64,000 nt of DNA from Saccharopolyspora aridisoli (GCF_004348445.1 NZ_SMKV01000004.1:180707-244706); one strand, 5' to 3'. Positions 1 through 9,060 are shown, counted from the stretch's first letter. Notes: generated from the sequence alone by a model not told the origin. Numbers and translations are program-made.

Positions 1-960
1 CGGGCGGACCCGGTTCACCAGGCTCGTGAGCGCCGGGATGATCCCGTCGGGCATGAACAGCACCACCACCGCGAGGAGCACGCCCATCGCGACCAGGTGC
101 AGCTGGGTGTCGCCGTACTGGGCCTTGAAGTACTCCATGGCGTAGCCGACGACCACCGCCCCGAGCAGCGGTCCGAACAGGCTTCGAATGCCGCCGAGCA
201 GGCTCATCAGCACCAGGTACGAACCGGCCAGGATGGAGAACTGGAAGATCGGGTCCAGGAAGCCGAACCACAGCGCGTAGAGGCCACCGGCCAGCGCGGT
301 GAAGAACGCCGAGACGACGAACGCGACCAGCTTGTAGGCGAAGGTCGGCACGCCGAGGGACTGCGCCTTGTCCTCGTCCTCGCGGATCGCTTTGAGCCCT
401 GAACCGAAGCGGGAGCGGTCGATCACCCACCAGCACAGCAGCGCCACGACCAAGAGGGCGGTGTGCAGGTGGAAGAACCGCTCGTGCTGCTCGGGGCGCA
501 TGACGTCCGGGCCGAACGGGCGCGGCACCCGCAACCCGTCGGATCCCCCGGTGAGGTCACCCCATGTCTGGAAGACCAGCAACGTGATCAGCACCAGCGC
601 GACCGACACGATCACGAATGACGCGCCGCGCACCCGCAGACTCGCGATGCCGATCGGGACCGCGATCAGCGCGACGAGGGAGCCGCCGAGGACCAGCGCC
701 ACCCACGGGTCGAGACCGGCGCGCACGATCAGCAGGCCCGTGGCGTAGCCGCCGAGACCCGAGTACGCGGCGTGGCCCAGCGAGATGTAGCCGGTGAAGC
801 CTCCGACGAAGTTCCACGACGTGGCGAGCACTGCGTAGCTCATGATCACCACGCCGACCGACAGGATGAACGGGTCCGGCGCCAGGCTGGGGAACGCGAC
901 CGCCAGGGCGCCCAGCGCGAGCAGCCCGATCACCTTGGCGGCGCGGAGCGGTACGTGCAC
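1..960 (-). CDS. livM: Branched-chain amino-acid-type ABC transporter permease, LivM-like (partial)
   Basis: This is the second membrane permease of a Liv-type ABC importer. It carries many hydrophobic segments and a soluble loop containing RSRFGSGLKAIREDEDKAQS, the EAA-type loop that contacts the ATPase subunit in this family. The frame is open for 320 codons from a GTG at 960 and runs off the left edge, ending in the visible residues LVNRVRP, so only the C-terminus may be missing. The GTG lies 4 bp after the LivH stop with no clear ribosome site, which suggests translational coupling. LivF/LivG ATPase genes would be expected just outside the window. Substrate specificity cannot be read from the sequence; the LacI-type regulator upstream makes a non-amino-acid ligand possible. 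Confidence 0.9.
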   Translation of the reverse strand, partial: MHVPLRAAKVIGLLALGALAVAFPSLAPDPFILSVGVVIMSYAVLATSWNFVGGFTGYISLGHAAYSGLGGYATGLLIVRAGLDPWVALVLGGSLVALIAVPIGIASLRVRGASFVIVSVALVLITLLVFQTWGDLTGGSDGLRVPRPFGPDVMRPEQHERFFHLHTALLVVALLCWWVIDRSRFGSGLKAIREDEDKAQSLGVPTFAYKLVAFVVSAFFTALAGGLYALWFGFLDPIFQFSILAGSYLVLMSLLGGIRSLFGPLLGAVVVGYAMEYFKAQYGDTQLHLVAMGVLLAVVVLFMPDGIIPALTSLVNRVRP

Positions 961-964
961 GGGA

Positions 965-1849
965 TCAGAATCGCTGCGCAAGGCGGCCTCCGAAGAATCC
1001 CTGGGGGTGCAGCATCAGGGTGGCGAACAGCGCGACGTAGAACAGGGTCTGCGCCCAGGTCGTGCCGAGCGGGATCTGCAGCAGGCTCTGGCCCAGACCG
1101 AGCACCATCGCCGCGATCGCCGCGCCGGGGATGCTGCCGAGCCCGCCCACGACGATGATCGCCATCAGCGGTCCGATCCAGTGCCAGTGCAACGACGGGT
1201 AGATGGTGGAGTCCAGCGCGAGCCCGGTGCCGCCGACCGCGGCGGTGGCCAGGCCGAGCGCGAACCCGTAGCCCGCGATCCGGTCGGTGTTGATGCCGAC
1301 CAGCTGGGCGGCTTCGCGGTGTTGGATCGTGGCGCGCAGCGCCTGGCCGAACCTGGTGGCCTTCATCAGGACGTACAGCCCCGTCAGGGAAACCGCGGCG
1401 AGCCCGAAGGCGATCAGCTTGACCACCGGGACGCTGGCGCCGAAGACGGCGATGTCGGCCCCGGAGTAGGGCAGCTGGATGCGGCGGTGGGTCCCGCTGA
1501 AGACGAACCCGAGCGTCCCCTCGATCACCAGTGCGATCGAGAAGGTCAGCAGCACCGACATCATGGTCAGCGTCGCCGGGCGCAGGCGGGAGATCAGCAA
1601 CCGCTGCATGAGCATCCCGATCCCGAAGAACAGCGGAACGGTGAACACCAGCGACAGCAGCGGGTCCAGTCCGGTCCGCTGGGTGAAGAACCAGGCCAGG
1701 TACGCCGCGAGGATGAGGAACGCGGAGTGCGCGAGCATCACCACGCGCATCACGCCGAAGTACAGCGTCAGCCCTGCCGCCAGGAGGGCGTAGAGGCCGC
1801 CGAGCAGCACGCCGAGCACGAGGCTCTGCAGGAGGAGGGATCCGCTCAT
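965..1849 (-). CDS. livH: Branched-chain amino-acid-type ABC transporter permease, LivH-like
   Basis: A 294-residue integral membrane permease of the LivH family, the first of the two channel subunits. It has about eight hydrophobic segments and ends with the family-like GFFGGRLAQRF. The conserved loop around RFGQALRATIQHREAAQLVGI (roughly residues 147-167) matches the position where Liv permeases contact their ATPases. Its ATG at 1849 sits 7 bp after the stop of the binding-protein gene and its stop is 4 bp from the LivM start, so the three genes form one leftward transcript. Length and order (binding protein, LivH, LivM) are typical for the family. Confidence 0.92.
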   Translation of the reverse strand: MSGSLLLQSLVLGVLLGGLYALLAAGLTLYFGVMRVVMLAHSAFLILAAYLAWFFTQRTGLDPLLSLVFTVPLFFGIGMLMQRLLISRLRPATLTMMSVLLTFSIALVIEGTLGFVFSGTHRRIQLPYSGADIAVFGASVPVVKLIAFGLAAVSLTGLYVLMKATRFGQALRATIQHREAAQLVGINTDRIAGYGFALGLATAAVGGTGLALDSTIYPSLHWHWIGPLMAIIVVGGLGSIPGAAIAAMVLGLGQSLLQIPLGTTWAQTLFYVALFATLMLHPQGFFGGRLAQRF

Positions 1850-1856
1850 GTCCGGA

Positions 1857-3077
1857 TCACCACGCCGGCTTCGGGTGGATCAGGGCCGCTTCCTCGGTGT
1901 CGTCGGGCAGGACGATGCGGATCTGCCCATCGACGTACTGCTGGATCAGGTGCGCGCCCTGGGGCTTTCCGGTGGCGTCCCAGCTGAGCTTGCCGACGAC
2001 GGTGTCGACGGCGTTGCCGTGCAGCCAGTCGATGAGCTTGCGCTGGCAGCGGGGATCCGGGTCGGCGCATCCGACCGCTCGCACGGCGGCGGCCACCACC
2101 TGCCCGGTGGTCCAGGCGTTGGCTTCGTCCTCCTTGGGCTCGGACCCGTGGATCGCGGTGTAGTGGGCAACGAACTCCGTGTTGGACGGGTAATCCGCCT
2201 CCGGCGTGTAGCCGGTGGGCGAGAGGATCCCCTCGGTCTGCTCGCCTATCGCCTTGGGGAACTCCGGATTGGTCGGCGCGGTCGAGAACGCGGCCATCGC
2301 GGGCTGGTAGCCGAGCTGGCGCAACGCCACGATGAGGTTCACCGCGTCCTGGTACTGCGTGCCCCCGACCACCAGGTCGGCACGGGAGTCGGCGATCTTG
2401 GCGGCGATGGAGCCGAAGTCGGTGGTGTTGGGCGGGTAGACCTCGTCGACCACCGTGCGGATGCCCGCCTGCTCCAGCTCCTCCTTGAGCCCGTACGCGG
2501 TGCCCTGCGCGAACGGGTCGTCCATCGCCGCGTAGGCCGCGGTCCGCGGTCGCCGGTCCGGGGGCATCGCCAGGATCGCCTCGGCCAAGTGGTCGTAGTG
2601 GTCCTCGGCGACCGCTGGCGCGGCGTAGAAAAGGTTGTCGAAGCCCTGCGCGAAGACCTCTTCGGCGGCGCCCGCCGGCTCGACGAACAGGAAGCCGTAG
2701 TCCTTGGCGACCTGCGCGGCCGGGATGACCAGGCGGGTGGAGAACGGGCCGAAGACCAGGTCCGCGCCGTTCTGGTTGATCAGCTTCTCGTAGTCGGCGG
2801 CGACCCGGTCGGAACTGGACTGGTCGTCGAGGATCATCAGCTCGACCCGGCGGCCGAGGAGGCCACCGCGGGCGTTGACGTAGTCGGCCCACGCCTCGTA
2901 ACCGCGGCGCACGCCCTTGCCGGGCTCGGAGAAGTCGCCGGTGAGCGGAAGCGAGATGCCGATCCTGATGGTGTCATCGCCACCGCCCTGCCCGGCGCTC
3001 GAGCTGAGGCAACCGGTGAGCACCAGTGCGGCGCTGGTCACGAGGGCTCCGAGCCGGAGACCGTTTTGAGTTTTCAT
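1857..3077 (-). CDS. Liv-type ABC transporter substrate-binding lipoprotein
   Basis: A 406-residue extracellular solute-binding protein of the type 1 periplasmic-binding (leucine/amide) family. The N-terminus is a lipoprotein signal: a hydrophobic stretch ending in the lipobox LTGC at about residues 20-23, which would anchor it to the outer face of the membrane. The following IRIGISLPLTGDFSEPGKG is the usual start of the ligand-binding fold. It is the first gene of the leftward transporter transcript and lies just downstream of a perfect palindrome likely bound by the divergent LacI-type regulator. The ligand is unknown. Family members bind amino acids, amides, urea or aromatic acids. Confidence 0.92.
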   Translation of the reverse strand: MKTQNGLRLGALVTSAALVLTGCLSSSAGQGGGDDTIRIGISLPLTGDFSEPGKGVRRGYEAWADYVNARGGLLGRRVELMILDDQSSSDRVAADYEKLINQNGADLVFGPFSTRLVIPAAQVAKDYGFLFVEPAGAAEEVFAQGFDNLFYAAPAVAEDHYDHLAEAILAMPPDRRPRTAAYAAMDDPFAQGTAYGLKEELEQAGIRTVVDEVYPPNTTDFGSIAAKIADSRADLVVGGTQYQDAVNLIVALRQLGYQPAMAAFSTAPTNPEFPKAIGEQTEGILSPTGYTPEADYPSNTEFVAHYTAIHGSEPKEDEANAWTTGQVVAAAVRAVGCADPDPRCQRKLIDWLHGNAVDTVVGKLSWDATGKPQGAHLIQQYVDGQIRIVLPDDTEEAALIHPKPAW

Positions 3078-3100
3078 GGTCCACCCATCGTTGGGGGCAT

Positions 3101-3128
3101 CCGTAAGCGCTTTCGAAAGCGCTTACGG
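3101..3128. promoter_or_regulatory. Perfect 28-bp palindrome, probable LacI-family operator
   Basis: The half-site CCGTAAGCGCTTTC is followed directly by its exact reverse complement, with a CG centre at 3114/3115. This is the classical LacI/PurR/CcpA-type operator form. It lies 23 bp upstream of the binding-protein gene (leftward) and about 110 bp upstream of the LacI-type gene (rightward). It can therefore control both promoters, most simply repression of the transporter with autoregulation. Confidence 0.88.
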
Positions 3129-3239
3129 CAGAATAGGGATCACACGCGGTGTCGGCAAGGGGCACCTAGGGTCGTGTGCGGGGTCTGCGGAGGACCTTCG
3201 CGATGGCGCGGGCCGCATCAACGGAGGAAAGGGGCCCAG

Positions 3240-4277
3240 ATGGCACAGGAGCGCGCGAGGCTCCGGCTCGTCGACGTCGCAGAGGAGGCCGGGGTCTCGA
3301 TCGCGGCGGCCTCCCGCGCGCTGTCGGGCTCGACGGGAGTCAGCGACGTCATCGCCCAGCGGGTGCGAGAGGTGGCCGCGCGGATGGGCTACGTCGCCGA
3401 CGTGCACGCCCGCACCCTGGCCGGCGGTGCGAGCACGAGCATCGGCCTGCTCGTGCACGAGATCGGAGACCCCTACTTCACCGAGATCGCCAGCGGGGTG
3501 CTCCGGGTCGCAGCCGAGCAGGGGCTGACCGTGCAGATCTGCCACACCGGCCGCGACCCCGACAACGAGCTCGTCCAGGTCCGCGCACTCATCGCCAACC
3601 GAGTGCGCGCGATCCTCATCGCCGGTTCGGGCTTCGTGGACGCGCGGACGCAGTCGGCGGTCAAGAAGGAGCTGCAGACCTTCCAGGCAACCGGTGGCCG
3701 GGTAGCGGTGATCGGCCGCCACCACCTCGGCGCGGACGCGGTGCTGCCGGACAACACAGCAGGCGGCCGGTCCATCACCGAGCACGTGCTTTCCCTGGGC
3801 CACCGGCGGATCGCCTTCGCCGTCGGGCTACCGGCGCTGACCACGGTCGCCGACCGGCTCTCCGGAGCGGGTCAGGCGTTGGGCGAGGTCGGGCTCTGCC
3901 TCGACGACGTCCCCGTCGTCGAGGCCGCCTTCACGCGCGAGGGTGGCCGCCTGGCCATGCAGCGCATCCTGGCCGAACACCCCGATGTGACAGCGGTGAT
4001 CGCGCTCAACGACGACATGGCGATCGGCGTGCTGTCGGCCCTTCGGGCCCGCGGGATCGCGGTGCCGGAGCAGATGTCGGTCGCGGGCTTCGACGATGTG
4101 GCCGTCGCCGAACACCTGTCGCCAGCGTTGACCACGGTGCGGCTGCCGATGACCGAGATGGGAGAACAGGCTCTCTCGCTGGCGTTGAAGCCGTCGTCCG
4201 CACGGCCGCGCCGCCGTCCCACGGGGCACACCCTGGTCGTACGCGAGTCCACGGCCCCGCTCCGTGCTCCTCGGTGA
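3240..4277 (+). CDS. LacI-family transcriptional regulator
   Basis: A 345-residue regulator. Residues 9-55 form the LacI helix-turn-helix (LVDVAEEAGVSIAAASRALSG) with the hinge-helix pattern ARTLAGG just after it. The rest is the type 1 periplasmic-binding-like ligand domain, including the family signature VAGFDDVAVAEHLSPALTTV near the C-terminus. The frame stays open far upstream, but the ATG at 3240 is preceded by GGAGGAAAGG and fits the family's N-terminus exactly. It is divergent from the Liv-type transporter across the palindrome at 3101-3128, so it most likely represses that transporter in response to the imported substrate. A LacI regulator is unusual for a Liv-type importer. Confidence 0.93.
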   Translation: MAQERARLRLVDVAEEAGVSIAAASRALSGSTGVSDVIAQRVREVAARMGYVADVHARTLAGGASTSIGLLVHEIGDPYFTEIASGVLRVAAEQGLTVQICHTGRDPDNELVQVRALIANRVRAILIAGSGFVDARTQSAVKKELQTFQATGGRVAVIGRHHLGADAVLPDNTAGGRSITEHVLSLGHRRIAFAVGLPALTTVADRLSGAGQALGEVGLCLDDVPVVEAAFTREGGRLAMQRILAEHPDVTAVIALNDDMAIGVLSALRARGIAVPEQMSVAGFDDVAVAEHLSPALTTVRLPMTEMGEQALSLALKPSSARPRRRPTGHTLVVRESTAPLRAPR

Positions 4278-5064
4278 AGCCGACGACCACGACTTCGTCC
4301 CTTGATCGGCGTGGTCTAGGTCGTGGTGGTGGCCTGCTCGGCATGGGTCACTCCCGGCCGACCTCCGCATCGCTGGTCTCCGAGGAACGGTCGGCACCGG
4401 GCTGAGCGCTTCGCAACCGGCGCCCTGCTGGGCCGGGCGGTCCCTCGGGCGCCGCTGAGGACGCGCTCATGCGCTCGCACGCCCTTGAACGTTCGATGCT
4501 TGCTCGCGAATCCTTTGTCCCACGCATCTTCGGCCGTTCGTCGGCGGCTTCGTCGCCACAGGCACGAGACAGCGCAGCTGCTGGGCTGATCCCGCTCCAC
4601 CGGCAGTGCATGCGGTGAGCCCTCCTCGGAAACGCTCAAAACGCGGTGGAAGGTTCGACGTTGCCTCACTTCGAGGACGACGACGCGTTCGCTCCTACCG
4701 GTACACCGGGTTGACGCCGCACGCCTGCTTCCTCAAGTGAACCTCGATTGTGGTTCTTCTGGTGGAAGGCGCTGCGCTGACTCCTCTTCTCGCCGGTGCA
4801 GGGACCGAGCGTCGCCGGTTAGCGACAGCCTCGGTTCACGACGTCACCGGGGTGCAGACCGCTTGGGGGAGAACGGCGTGGGTGTCCAGGAACAAGCACG
4901 CATGAGGCCACCCGGATAGTGTTCGGACTACATTCGGGTGTTCCTGCTCCTCGCGTCTATTCATCTTCCCGCAACTGAGTAATCTCATCTCTGCCCTGGG
5001 GGGCAGGGCGGAAAAAATCGACCGCCATTCGTGGTGGTCTCGTCCGATCACGGGAGTTTCACGT
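4278..5064. other. Intergenic region without a supported gene
   Basis: About 790 bp with only short open frames on both strands whose residue composition is not protein-like. I found no RNA gene or mobile element. The last 60 bp probably contain the promoter of the secreted-protein gene at 5065. The sequence just before that gene is AT-richer and has no strong Shine-Dalgarno sequence. Confidence 0.5.
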
Positions 5065-5523
5065 ATGAAGCGGAAAATAATGGTGTGCGGAGCAGCGCTG
5101 GGTCTGGTGCTCGGGTGGACGGGGTTCGCGCACGCGAGTCCCGTCGCGTCCCACGTGCTTGAAAACGCGCCGTCCGCAACGGTCTCGGTCGTCTCCGCCG
5201 ATGGTGAGGCGATCGCTGCGGCGGAGTGCTACTACCCCGTCTACTCCGGCGACAGCGGTGCGATGGTGTGCTTCAACCCCACAGGGGAACACCTCTACAT
5301 CTGCGACAACGCCTCGGACGGCCACCATCCGGTCGCCCGCTACTACCGCAGCGACAGCTCGGGGCTGAAGACCAAGCACGCCGATGTCGGGTACGGCACC
5401 TGCCTGGATCACAACCTCTCCATTCCCGAATCAGGGTGGATCAACTACCAGGCGTGCAATTACGAAGGTAGCACCCAGCTCAGCTGCGGCTATTTCTCCG
5501 GTCGAATTTCGGCGCGCGGCTGA
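5065..5523 (+). CDS. Small secreted six-cysteine protein of unknown function
   Basis: A 152-residue protein with a clear Sec signal peptide: MKRK, a hydrophobic core, and an AHA-type cleavage site near residues 23-25. The predicted mature part has six cysteines (in the contexts AECYY, MVCFN, YICDN, GTCLD, QACNY and LSCGY), enough for three disulfides, and is rich in Tyr, Ser and Gly. Such small disulfide-rich exoproteins are common in actinomycetes and mostly uncharacterised. I do not recognise a specific family. A strong hairpin terminator begins 25 bp after the stop, so the gene is probably monocistronic. Confidence 0.8.
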   Translation: MKRKIMVCGAALGLVLGWTGFAHASPVASHVLENAPSATVSVVSADGEAIAAAECYYPVYSGDSGAMVCFNPTGEHLYICDNASDGHHPVARYYRSDSSGLKTKHADVGYGTCLDHNLSIPESGWINYQACNYEGSTQLSCGYFSGRISARG

Positions 5524-5547
5524 ACATCTCACAATTCCCGAAAGAGT

Positions 5548-5575
5548 GCCCGGGGCGGCTTGCGCCGTCCCGGGC
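5548..5575 (+). terminator. Strong GC hairpin terminator after the secreted-protein gene
   Basis: The 12-bp arms GCCCGGGGCGGC and GCCGTCCCGGGC (one G-T pair) enclose a TTGC loop, 24 bp after the stop codon at 5523. There is no long T run, as is usual for actinomycete terminators. Confidence 0.75.
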
Positions 5576-5993
5576 GCGCTCCTGTCGCGTTTTCCTGGCC
5601 TCGACTTCGCTGGATTTCCCCGGTTGAGAGCCACGGCCGTCAGCGCCGGGGGCTGCCAGAGGAGAACGCTGTCGCCGGCGGTGACCACCGCATCGGCGAC
5701 CACAGCAATCACCGACCCGATCTCGTCGTTCGGCGAGCGAGACGAGCGTGCCCGGCGGCACTGTCGTTGGCCTCCTGCAGGACAACAGGTGTGGCGGCGC
5801 TGATACCGCTTGCGGTTTGCTCGACGAGCGGGCACCGCACCGCTTCTCGCCGAGGTCGCCGACGAGACCGATGAGCATGGCTGCTGCTGTGGCTCCTCGG
5901 TCGGGGCCAAGGGCTACGGCGTGTTCGATCGCCTCGCCTCGCCGCACTCACCCCGCACCGGCCCGCCAAGGTCGGAGTCCAGGACGGACCTCG

Positions 5994-6137
5994 GCTGGAA
6001 CCGCTGTCGCGCACACCAACGCCTGGCTGGTCGGCCAGCGCGGACTCACCATCCGCTGCGAACGCTACGGCACCCGGCTCCGCGGCTTCCTCACCCTCGC
6101 CGCCGCACGTCGCGGAGCCAAGGAACTCACCAGATGA
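5994..6137 (+). pseudogene. Decayed transposase C-terminal fragment, IS5-family-like
   Basis: The reading frame ending in TGA at 6137 encodes HTNAWLVGQRGL, then RCERYG and GFLTLAAARR. This resembles the C-terminal block of IS5-type DDE transposases (ERTNAWL...RYERR...FLTLA). Nothing upstream in the same frame looks like the catalytic domain and no terminal inverted repeats were found, so only a remnant is present. The assignment rests on pattern similarity alone and could be coincidental. The 280 bp that follow, up to the PglD-like gene, contain no supported gene. Confidence 0.4.
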
Positions 6138-6423
6138 GCCACCCCTTAGCGCCGAGAAAGCCGCAGCGGTACGGCCATCGGCAGGAAGACGAGTCTGCCG
6201 AGGAGCCAGCGCGTGCCGACGACGCTCCACACTCGGTGTTCATTGCGGTGCTCGAGCTCGGGGAGCACGGTGACCTCGGTTTCGACAACGATGTCCAGAT
6301 CTCCTCGGCCACCGGGCGCATGAGAATGGTCACGGCGCCGTGCGGCCAGACCGGTCACGCAGAACTCAGCGAGCACCTTCGCCTGTCCGCACTCGTTGAA
6401 CGATTGCGGCAGCAACGGCGAGA

Positions 6424-7068
6424 TCACACCACCGAAGCCTGGTGTGACCGCGCAGGAACGCCTACCAACACACGATCTCCCGGCTGGTCCTTCGTCACCA
6501 CAGCGCCAGCGCCAACGAATGTTCGCGCACCGACGCGGAGTCCCTGCAACACGCAGGCGTTGCTCCCGACGGTGACATCTTGCAGCAGCGAGACGTTTCC
6601 CGCGATGTTCGCACCAGGCAGGACAGTCACGCATTCCTGCAGCACGCTGTCGTGACCGATCGTCGCGTTGTACTGCACTTGGCTGTGCGGGCCAAGCCGT
6701 GTACCGCAGGAAACGAACGCATTGGCCAGCACGATGCATCCGCTACCGAGTATGGCATCGTGAGCCACGGTAGCTCGGGGATGCACGATCGACGTTGCTG
6801 TCAATCCGCGGTGTTGCAAGCGTTCCGCAAGCCTACGGCGCACGGAAGGGTCTGCGACGGCGACCACGAACCGGCCGCGAGAGACGTCCTGAGGCCGTAG
6901 AACTCGCACGCCATGAACCTCGCCATCGCAGAGGTAGTCGTCGACCAGCACAAGATCGTCCGGCTTCATTCGCAACGCGAACAGCGCGTCGAGCGCTTCT
7001 CTGCCGAGCCCTCCGGCGCCGACGACATGGATGGGACCTGCGCTGCTGTTGGCAATGCGGGAGTGCAT
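6424..7068 (-). CDS. PglD/NeuD-type sugar acetyltransferase
   Basis: A 214-residue acyltransferase of the NeuD/PglD family. The N-terminal third is a Rossmann-like domain beginning IHVVGAGGLGREALDALF. From about residue 95 it is a left-handed parallel beta-helix with hexapeptide repeats (ATVAHDAILGSGCIVLANAF, TIGHDSVLQ and others) that would bind acetyl-CoA. In the bacillosamine pathway PglD N-acetylates the 4-amino group of UDP-4-amino-4,6-dideoxy-GlcNAc. The dehydratase and aminotransferase needed to make that substrate are at 17119 and 15864. ATG 7068 is preferred over longer in-frame starts because homology begins right there. Transposase remnants lie on both sides, so the gene may have moved away from its partners. 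Confidence 0.85.
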   Translation of the reverse strand: MHSRIANSSAGPIHVVGAGGLGREALDALFALRMKPDDLVLVDDYLCDGEVHGVRVLRPQDVSRGRFVVAVADPSVRRRLAERLQHRGLTATSIVHPRATVAHDAILGSGCIVLANAFVSCGTRLGPHSQVQYNATIGHDSVLQECVTVLPGANIAGNVSLLQDVTVGSNACVLQGLRVGARTFVGAGAVVTKDQPGDRVLVGVPARSHQASVV

Positions 7069-7177
7069 GGCCACAGCTTTCCCTAGTCTTGGGGAACCCG
7101 CTTGATGGCGATCACCAGCCACTGGGGACGAGCGGGAACAACGTCCGTGCGAGCACGTCCTGTTGTGAGCCCGCCAC

Positions 7178-7370
7178 CAGCGGATCACGCCCTACACCCC
7201 GCGCCACAACGGGAAAGTCGAGCGCTGCAACCGAGTACTGGCCGAAGAGCCCGTCTATGCTCGCGTCTGCACCAGTGAGCACCACCACGCCGCCGCATCG
7301 ACCGCACACTGCACGCCGGGGATCATCCACCAGCATCCCGCTCTCCGCCGGCGTCACCAACGTCATGACG
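7178..7370 (+). pseudogene. Decayed integrase/transposase fragment, IS481/IS3-like, frameshifted
   Basis: One frame from 7178 reads QRITPYTPRHNGKVERCNRV followed by LAEEPVYARVCTSEHH, the C-terminal rve-core motif of IS481/IS3-type transposases (RPYTPRTNGKVERFNRTL...). A second frame from about 7296 then reads HRPHTA and SAGVTNVMT, which is the normal end of the same domain (YNYHRPHTA...VTNVM). The coding sequence is therefore split by a frameshift and lacks its 5' part. It is an inactive remnant. The sequence between this remnant and the glycosyltransferase gene at 7915 shows no other gene and becomes AT-richer. Confidence 0.65.
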
Positions 7371-7914
7371 CTGCTTGCGTTGCGGGCGTGGGCTGACCCG
7401 TCAGACCTCATCGGCTGGCAGGCATCAGTGGTGTCCACGATCAACCGGCCCATCAGCACGCCACTGGAGCGCGCCATCGACCCGAAGCGCAAGTCGAACC
7501 GCCAAACCAGCCGATCACACGCGTTGGGCCTGTGCCGGGGGCGCGCATCCACCACGGAGATCCGTCTGGCTGTCCTGCGAGCAGCGACGTTCTAGCGCGA
7601 CGTTGCACGGCGCCTACCGGACGATCCAGCCACCACAAAGGCTGCGGGACTGAGCACAGGGAAGCCCTTCGAGCTCCGTTGACTGATCTGCGCATTCAGG
7701 TATACCGCCATAGCGCTTCCTCAGTGCCGAACTGCAGTTGGTGAAGCCACCCTCCGTAGGACTGCAGGACCGCACCGAGAGGCATCGGCGCGCGCAATGC
7801 CCCACGAGTCACAGATTCGCGTCAATTGCTCGAAACCGACGGAGGGGACCCGATCTGGTGTATTCGACCTTCCGTTTCTAGTATCTCAACGATACAAGGC
7901 ATACGATCGAACTC
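7371..7914. other. Intergenic region, no supported gene
   Basis: About 540 bp downstream of the transposase remnant. Short open frames exist on both strands but none has convincing composition or a family signature. The last 100 bp are clearly AT-richer and probably contain the promoter of the downstream glycosyltransferase. Confidence 0.45.
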
Positions 7915-9060
7915 ATGGCAGATGCGCGGAATGGTACCCGGCCACATGTAGTCCACTTGTCCAATCTGCACCACTGGGATGACGTTCGAGTCTTCCAGCG
8001 GGAGTGTTGCACGCTATCGCAACATGGTTTTCGCGTTACGTTGATAGCCAAATCAAGCACGGCTCGCACCGAGTCCAATGTCGAGATCGTGCCAGCCCCG
8101 CCTCTGCGCGGCCGTGTCCACCGCATCTTGTTCGGGATACCGCGTGCACTTTCAGCGGCTTGGAAGCAACGCGCTGACTTCTACCACCTGCACGATCCGG
8201 AGCTTGTTCTGCTCGCCCCGATCCTACGCCTCCGCGGTGCCCGAGTCATATTTGACGCACACGAGGATTTGCCCGTGCAGGTGCTCCACAAGCACTATCT
8301 GACGACGGCCACACGAAGGCTGGCTTCCCTCTTGGCCAAGGCGCTCTGCTGGACGGCGAGTCGATCCTGTGACCACATCATTGCAGCTACGAGCACTATT
8401 GCTGAACAATTTCCGAGCAAGAAGACCACCATCGTTCACAACTATCCCAAACTCATGGACAAGGTGGACGATGCTACACCCTACCAAGAACGGTCGCATT
8501 CCATTGTCTACGTAGGGGGAATTTCGACCAGCCGTGGGATCAGAGAGATGCTTTCTGCACTCGAATTCCTGCCTGAACCGTGGCATTTGACCCTAGCGGG
8601 TCCCGTGAACCCGCCGACGTTGCTGGATGAATTGCAGGAATTTCCCGGTTGGACGCGAGTTGACTTCCATGGCCGCGTGACGCCCGATGAAGCACGGAAG
8701 TTGGTAGCACAAGCTCGGATCGGGTTCGTCACATTGCACCCGACTCCAGCGTATGTGGACGCTCTGCCCACGAAGCTCTTCGAATACATGGCGGCAGGCA
8801 TTCCCGCCGTAGTTTCGGACTTCCCCTTGTGGCGCGACATCGTCGAATCCTTGGATTGCGGGATTCTGGTGGACCCCAACGATACATCCGCTATCGCGGA
8901 GGCTGCAAAAGCCCTCATCGAAGACCCCGCACGCGCCGAGCAGATGGGGCAGAACGGTCGGCGCGCGATCGCGGGCGAGATCAACTGGAGCCGGGAGAAG
9001 GAGAAACTCCTCAACGTGTACCAGTCGGCTCTCTCGAAGGATGACTCGATGCAGGCATGA
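7915..9060 (+). CDS. Glycosyltransferase family 4 (GT-B fold)
   Basis: A 381-residue cytoplasmic glycosyltransferase. The N-terminal domain begins HVVHLSNLHHWDDVRVFQRE, a start often seen in capsule/exopolysaccharide GT4 enzymes, followed by DFYHLHDPELV and FDAHEDLP. The C-terminal Rossmann domain has YVGGISTSRGIREML and the nucleotide-sugar-binding region ALPTKLFEYMAAGIPAVVSD, with Glu in the usual EX7E area. It would transfer a sugar from a nucleotide donor to the growing lipid-linked oligosaccharide. Base composition is visibly lower in GC than the flanking genes and codon choice is more A/T-ending, which suggests recent acquisition. It is transcribed opposite to both neighbours. The sugar and linkage cannot be predicted. 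Confidence 0.9.
   Translation: MADARNGTRPHVVHLSNLHHWDDVRVFQRECCTLSQHGFRVTLIAKSSTARTESNVEIVPAPPLRGRVHRILFGIPRALSAAWKQRADFYHLHDPELVLLAPILRLRGARVIFDAHEDLPVQVLHKHYLTTATRRLASLLAKALCWTASRSCDHIIAATSTIAEQFPSKKTTIVHNYPKLMDKVDDATPYQERSHSIVYVGGISTSRGIREMLSALEFLPEPWHLTLAGPVNPPTLLDELQEFPGWTRVDFHGRVTPDEARKLVAQARIGFVTLHPTPAYVDALPTKLFEYMAAGIPAVVSDFPLWRDIVESLDCGILVDPNDTSAIAEAAKALIEDPARAEQMGQNGRRAIAGEINWSREKEKLLNVYQSALSKDDSMQA

Noticed and set aside
4316..4669. Overlapping short frames on both strands after the LacI-type gene
   Set aside because: Ser/Arg-rich, no start signals, no family resemblance.
7112..7555. Leftward 147-codon frame over the IS481-like remnant
   Set aside because: Opposite strand carries the recognisable integrase residues; this frame has no known motif.
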